DNA of 6,616 nt, taken from positions 1 to 6,616 of the forward strand of contig CAIXQT010000366.1 in NCBI GenBank assembly GCA_903921665.1, read 5' to 3'. The notes below the pieces were generated by a model. That model had not been told where the DNA came from and did no database searches. It was given only the letters and a program-made list of their open reading frames with translations. A program made the translations under genes and the position numbers. Positions 5,489 to 6,616 of this stretch are shown here, in pieces (the first letter of the stretch is position 1; the number at the start of each line of letters is the position of its first letter). The stretch is from an uncultured Opitutia bacterium. Its GTDB lineage: Bacteria; Verrucomicrobiota; Verrucomicrobiia; Opitutales; UBA953.

Positions 5489-5878
5489 ATGCCCGCCCCG
5501 CTCATCGCTCCCATCGTCCGCACCCTTCCGGTCGAAGCCGCGCAGGATGAGGTCCTGTCCGAGGACCCCATCGTCGTGCACATCCGCTGCGCACCGGATT
5601 ACGCCCCTTATGTCCGCATCTGGCAGAGCACGTTCCTCCTGGATCAGGCTTCCTCGATCACCAGCGAGATGATCCGCTTCGAAAACATCTCCCTCTATCC
5701 GCACTGGTACCCGATTCCCGACGGACAGCCGCATCAGTTCACGCTCTACTTCCGCCAGATGCCCCGGAGCGTGCGGGTCTTCGACCTGGCGGAAATCATC
5801 CCCGAACCGAGGGGATGGTTCTTCCCGTCCATTCGCCGCAACGATGCGGATGTCTATTGGCTGGACCTGCCGAACTGA
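5489..5878 (+). CDS. Conserved-looking protein of unknown function, 129 residues
   Basis: I cannot name this protein. It has no signal peptide, membrane segment or recognisable catalytic motif, and a single cysteine (C34). It is rich in aromatic residues and proline, with alternating hydrophobic stretches that suggest a beta-sandwich: PIVVHIRC (27-34), YVRIWQSTFLLD (41-52), NISLYPHWYPIP (67-78), HQFTLYFRQMP (82-92), VRVFDLAEIIPEP (96-108) and RRNDADVYWLDL (116-127). From memory, uncharacterised Bacteroidota proteins show a similar order of phrases (VRIW, ENISL, FTLxFxxLP, FDLxExIPEPGG, N-[IK]xRNxxDVY), but I could not check this. ATG 5489 is the first sensible start, and no Shine-Dalgarno sequence is visible. 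The gene diverges from yhbY-ispA and stands alone. Natural composition and a clean stop argue that it is real; the minus-strand frame over it has the composition of a shadow. Confidence 0.8.
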   Translation: MPAPLIAPIVRTLPVEAAQDEVLSEDPIVVHIRCAPDYAPYVRIWQSTFLLDQASSITSEMIRFENISLYPHWYPIPDGQPHQFTLYFRQMPRSVRVFDLAEIIPEPRGWFFPSIRRNDADVYWLDLPN

Positions 5879-5885
5879 GCGAAAA

Positions 5886-5900
5886 CGGGCAAATAGCCCG
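5886..5900 (+). terminator. Short hairpin after the unnamed gene, possible weak terminator
   Basis: CGGGC (5886-5890) and GCCCG (5896-5900) form a perfect 5-bp stem with the loop AAATA, 7 nt after the stop codon of the 129-residue protein. There is no T-run after it, so it may stabilise the transcript end rather than terminate. Position is the main argument. Confidence 0.3.
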
Positions 5901-5981
5901 ATCGGCGCCTCCTCCCAAGGGGTAGTTCCTTCTTGCTAAGGGGGTGGGGGATAGTCATTTCCATGGGTCAACTTCGTTAGG

Positions 5982-6077
5982 GAGAGGGGCGGAGCCCTTC
6001 TCACGCTGGTCGGCGGGCGCAAGCCTGTTCCAGACGGAGAGTCCGGCCAATCGGCGGGGCTTTCGGGAATTTCTCCC
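5982..6077 (+). promoter_or_regulatory. Hairpin-rich rpsO leader, candidate S15 autoregulatory RNA
   Basis: The 235 nt between the unnamed gene and rpsO contain no gene I can support. At least four successive hairpins lie in 96 nt. P1 pairs 5982-5990 with 5994-6002 (9 bp, one G-U). P2 pairs CTGG (6006-6009) with CCAG (6030-6033) and, beyond an internal loop, CGGGC (6014-6018) with GCCTG (6023-6027), capped by a GCAA tetraloop. P3 pairs CGGA (6035-6038) with TCCG (6042-6045). P4 pairs GGGA (6065-6068) with TCCC (6074-6077). GGTCGGC is repeated at 6008-6014 and 6079-6085. The last 25 nt before the ATG are unstructured and A/C-rich. Several unrelated S15-binding leader RNAs are known in other phyla, so a lineage-specific one is plausible. 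The promoter is not obvious. Confidence 0.4.
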
Positions 6078-6113
6078 AGGTCGGCCATCATCAACCCAAA
6101 ACTAACCACCACC

Positions 6114-6374
6114 ATGTCGGTCAATAAGTCTGAAGTCATCAAGAAGCACCAGCAGGACGCCAAGGATACCGGTTCTCCGGAAGTCCAAGTCGCCCTGATC
6201 TCCGCCCGCGTCACCCACCTGACCGAGCACCTGCGCACCCACCGCAAGGATTTCCACTCCCGTCGCGGTCTGATCATGCTGACGAATCGTCGTCGCAAGC
6301 TCCTCGCGTACCTGAAGTCGTTTGACCTGGACCGCTACAACGCGCTCCTGGCCAAGCTCAACCTTCGCAAGTGA
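6114..6374 (+). CDS. rpsO: 30S ribosomal protein S15 (uS15)
   Basis: This 86-residue protein is S15, a primary binder of 16S rRNA at the helix 20-21-22 junction that starts assembly of the 30S platform and forms a bridge to the 50S subunit. The family pattern is nearly complete: TGSPEVQVALISARVTHLTEHL (19-40), HRKDFHSRRGL (43-53) with the rRNA-contacting Asp-His-Ser region, and LTNRRRKLLAYL (56-67). The usual length is 88-89 residues, so this is full length. The ATG is set by homology. The bases before it (AACCACCACC) contain no Shine-Dalgarno sequence, so start choice may depend on an unstructured A/C-rich leader. pnp follows 128 nt later, the classical rpsO-pnp order. A hairpin-rich leader upstream suggests translational autoregulation, which is inferred. 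Confidence 0.98.
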   Translation: MSVNKSEVIKKHQQDAKDTGSPEVQVALISARVTHLTEHLRTHRKDFHSRRGLIMLTNRRRKLLAYLKSFDLDRYNALLAKLNLRK

Positions 6375-6401
6375 ACGGCGCCTCCGGGCGCTTCTGTTCA
6401 C
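6371..6401 (+). other. Hairpin spanning the rpsO stop codon
   Basis: GTGAAC (6371-6376, containing the TGA stop at 6372-6374) pairs exactly with GTTCAC (6396-6401). Inside it GCGCC (6378-6382) pairs exactly with GGCGC (6387-6391) around a TCCG loop, leaving a bulge and the bases TTCT unpaired. The result is an 11-bp interrupted stem starting in the last codons. It may protect the rpsO 3' end or serve as an RNase III target between rpsO and pnp, as seen at this junction in E. coli. Confidence 0.45.
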
Positions 6402-6404
6402 CGA

Positions 6405-6436
6405 GCGTCCCAGCCTAGGCTGGGACGTCCGCTTTT
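6405..6436 (+). terminator. Intrinsic terminator between rpsO and pnp
   Basis: GTCCCAGCCT (6407-6416) followed by AGGCTGGGAC (6417-6426) is a perfect 20-bp palindrome. In RNA it gives an 8-bp stem with a CTAG loop, extended by a C-G pair (6406/6427). TTTT stands at 6433-6436. The six bases between stem and T-run are slightly many, but AGCG (6403-6406) can instead pair with CGCT (6430-6433) across a small bulge, bringing the stem up to the T-run. It may be partial, allowing some readthrough into pnp. Confidence 0.72.
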
Positions 6437-6458
6437 CACCCACCAACAACAAAAACCC

Positions 6459-6478
6459 GTCGGGCAATTCCGCCCGAC
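6459..6478 (+). promoter_or_regulatory. Perfect hairpin in the pnp leader
   Basis: GTCGGGC (6459-6465) and GCCCGAC (6472-6478) are exact inverted repeats with a 6-nt loop, 24 nt upstream of the pnp ATG, set in an otherwise A/C-rich unstructured leader. In E. coli, pnp expression is autocontrolled through a leader stem cut by RNase III and then degraded by PNPase. The placement invites the same idea here, but the structure is much shorter. Confidence 0.45.
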
Positions 6479-6502
6479 ACAACGCACCAAGCAAACACAC
6501 AC

Positions 6503-6616
6503 ATGAAACAAAAACACTCCGTGACCATCGAAGAACTCGGTATCACGATCAACACGGGCTCCATCGCCCGCCTCGCCAACGGCGCGGTCACCATCAGCAA
6601 GGGCGAAACCACGCTC
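6503..6616 (+). CDS. pnp: Polyribonucleotide nucleotidyltransferase (PNPase), N-terminal 38 codons
   Basis: The frame from ATG 6503 runs to the window end with no stop. It encodes MKQKHSVTIEELGITINTGS, then IARLANGAVTISKGETTL, which matches the start of the first RNase PH domain of PNPase (usual form GxxLxxETGxxARQAxGAVxVxxGxTxV). PNPase degrades RNA 3' to 5' with phosphate and can add 3' tails. It is a trimer, often within an RNA degradosome. The conserved position after rpsO supports the call. No Shine-Dalgarno sequence is visible; the bases before the ATG are an A/C repeat (AAACACACAC). Catalytic residues, KH and S1 domains lie beyond the window. The KQKHSV opening resembles PNPases I remember from Verrucomicrobiota. 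Confidence 0.9.
   Translation, partial: MKQKHSVTIEELGITINTGSIARLANGAVTISKGETTL

Noticed and set aside
5396..5734. N-terminal extension of the YhbY-like protein by 113 codons
   Set aside because: The extension is antisense to the 129-residue gene. The CRM domain fits the 99-residue form.
6034..6050. Resemblance of GGAGAGTCCGG to the GAGGAAAGTCCGGGC start of RNase P RNA
   Set aside because: The other conserved blocks of RNase P RNA are absent, and the space before rpsO is too short for it.
6503..6616. A new small gene at the right edge
   Set aside because: The 38 codons match the PNPase N-terminus, and the rpsO-pnp order is standard.
1..6616. Search for CRISPR, toxin-antitoxin, phage, transposon or defence genes
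   Set aside because: Every substantial real frame is a housekeeping gene or a short unknown. No regular repeat array, terminal inverted repeats or integrase or transposase motifs are present.

Overview
This 6.6 kb window looks like an ordinary chromosomal housekeeping region of a GC-rich Gram-negative bacterium. A Kdo transferase gene (waaA) implies lipopolysaccharide. The start of PNPase, the long EF-Ts and the near absence of Shine-Dalgarno sequences make a Verrucomicrobiota (Opitutales-like) origin my best guess. That is a judgement from remembered sequence style, not from a search. Genes fill almost the whole window. I see no tRNA, rRNA, CRISPR array, insertion sequence, integrase or attachment site.

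Layout from left to right: the 3' end of trpD (+) meets waaA (-), and the two overlap tail to tail by 16 bp. A 225-nt region between divergent genes carries two perfect hairpins and a tandem heptamer repeat. It separates waaA from the rpsB-tsf pair (ribosomal protein S2 and EF-Ts, +), which ends in a strong intrinsic terminator. A small zinc-ribbon membrane protein of the DUF983 type (+) then abuts the stop codon of ispA (-) with no gap. ispA (type II farnesyl diphosphate synthase) lies 3 nt downstream of a yhbY-like CRM-domain RNA-binding protein gene (-), so the two probably form one operon. Divergent from yhbY is a 129-residue protein I cannot name (+). Next come a 235-nt hairpin-rich leader, rpsO (ribosomal protein S15, +), two or three tandem hairpins, and the first 38 codons of pnp (polynucleotide phosphorylase, +).

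Functionally the window mixes translation (S2, EF-Ts, S15, ribosome-associated YhbY), RNA decay (PNPase), lipid precursor and envelope synthesis (IspA, WaaA) and tryptophan synthesis (TrpD). rpsB-tsf and rpsO-pnp are gene pairs conserved across bacteria. The usual downstream partner of tsf, pyrH, is absent.

I did not find a new defence, mobile or metabolic system. The items most worth a second look are the structured leaders of rpsB, rpsO and pnp (candidate autoregulatory RNAs), an insertion of about 45 residues in the C-terminal helical region of EF-Ts, the unnamed 129-residue protein, and the general lack of Shine-Dalgarno sequences.
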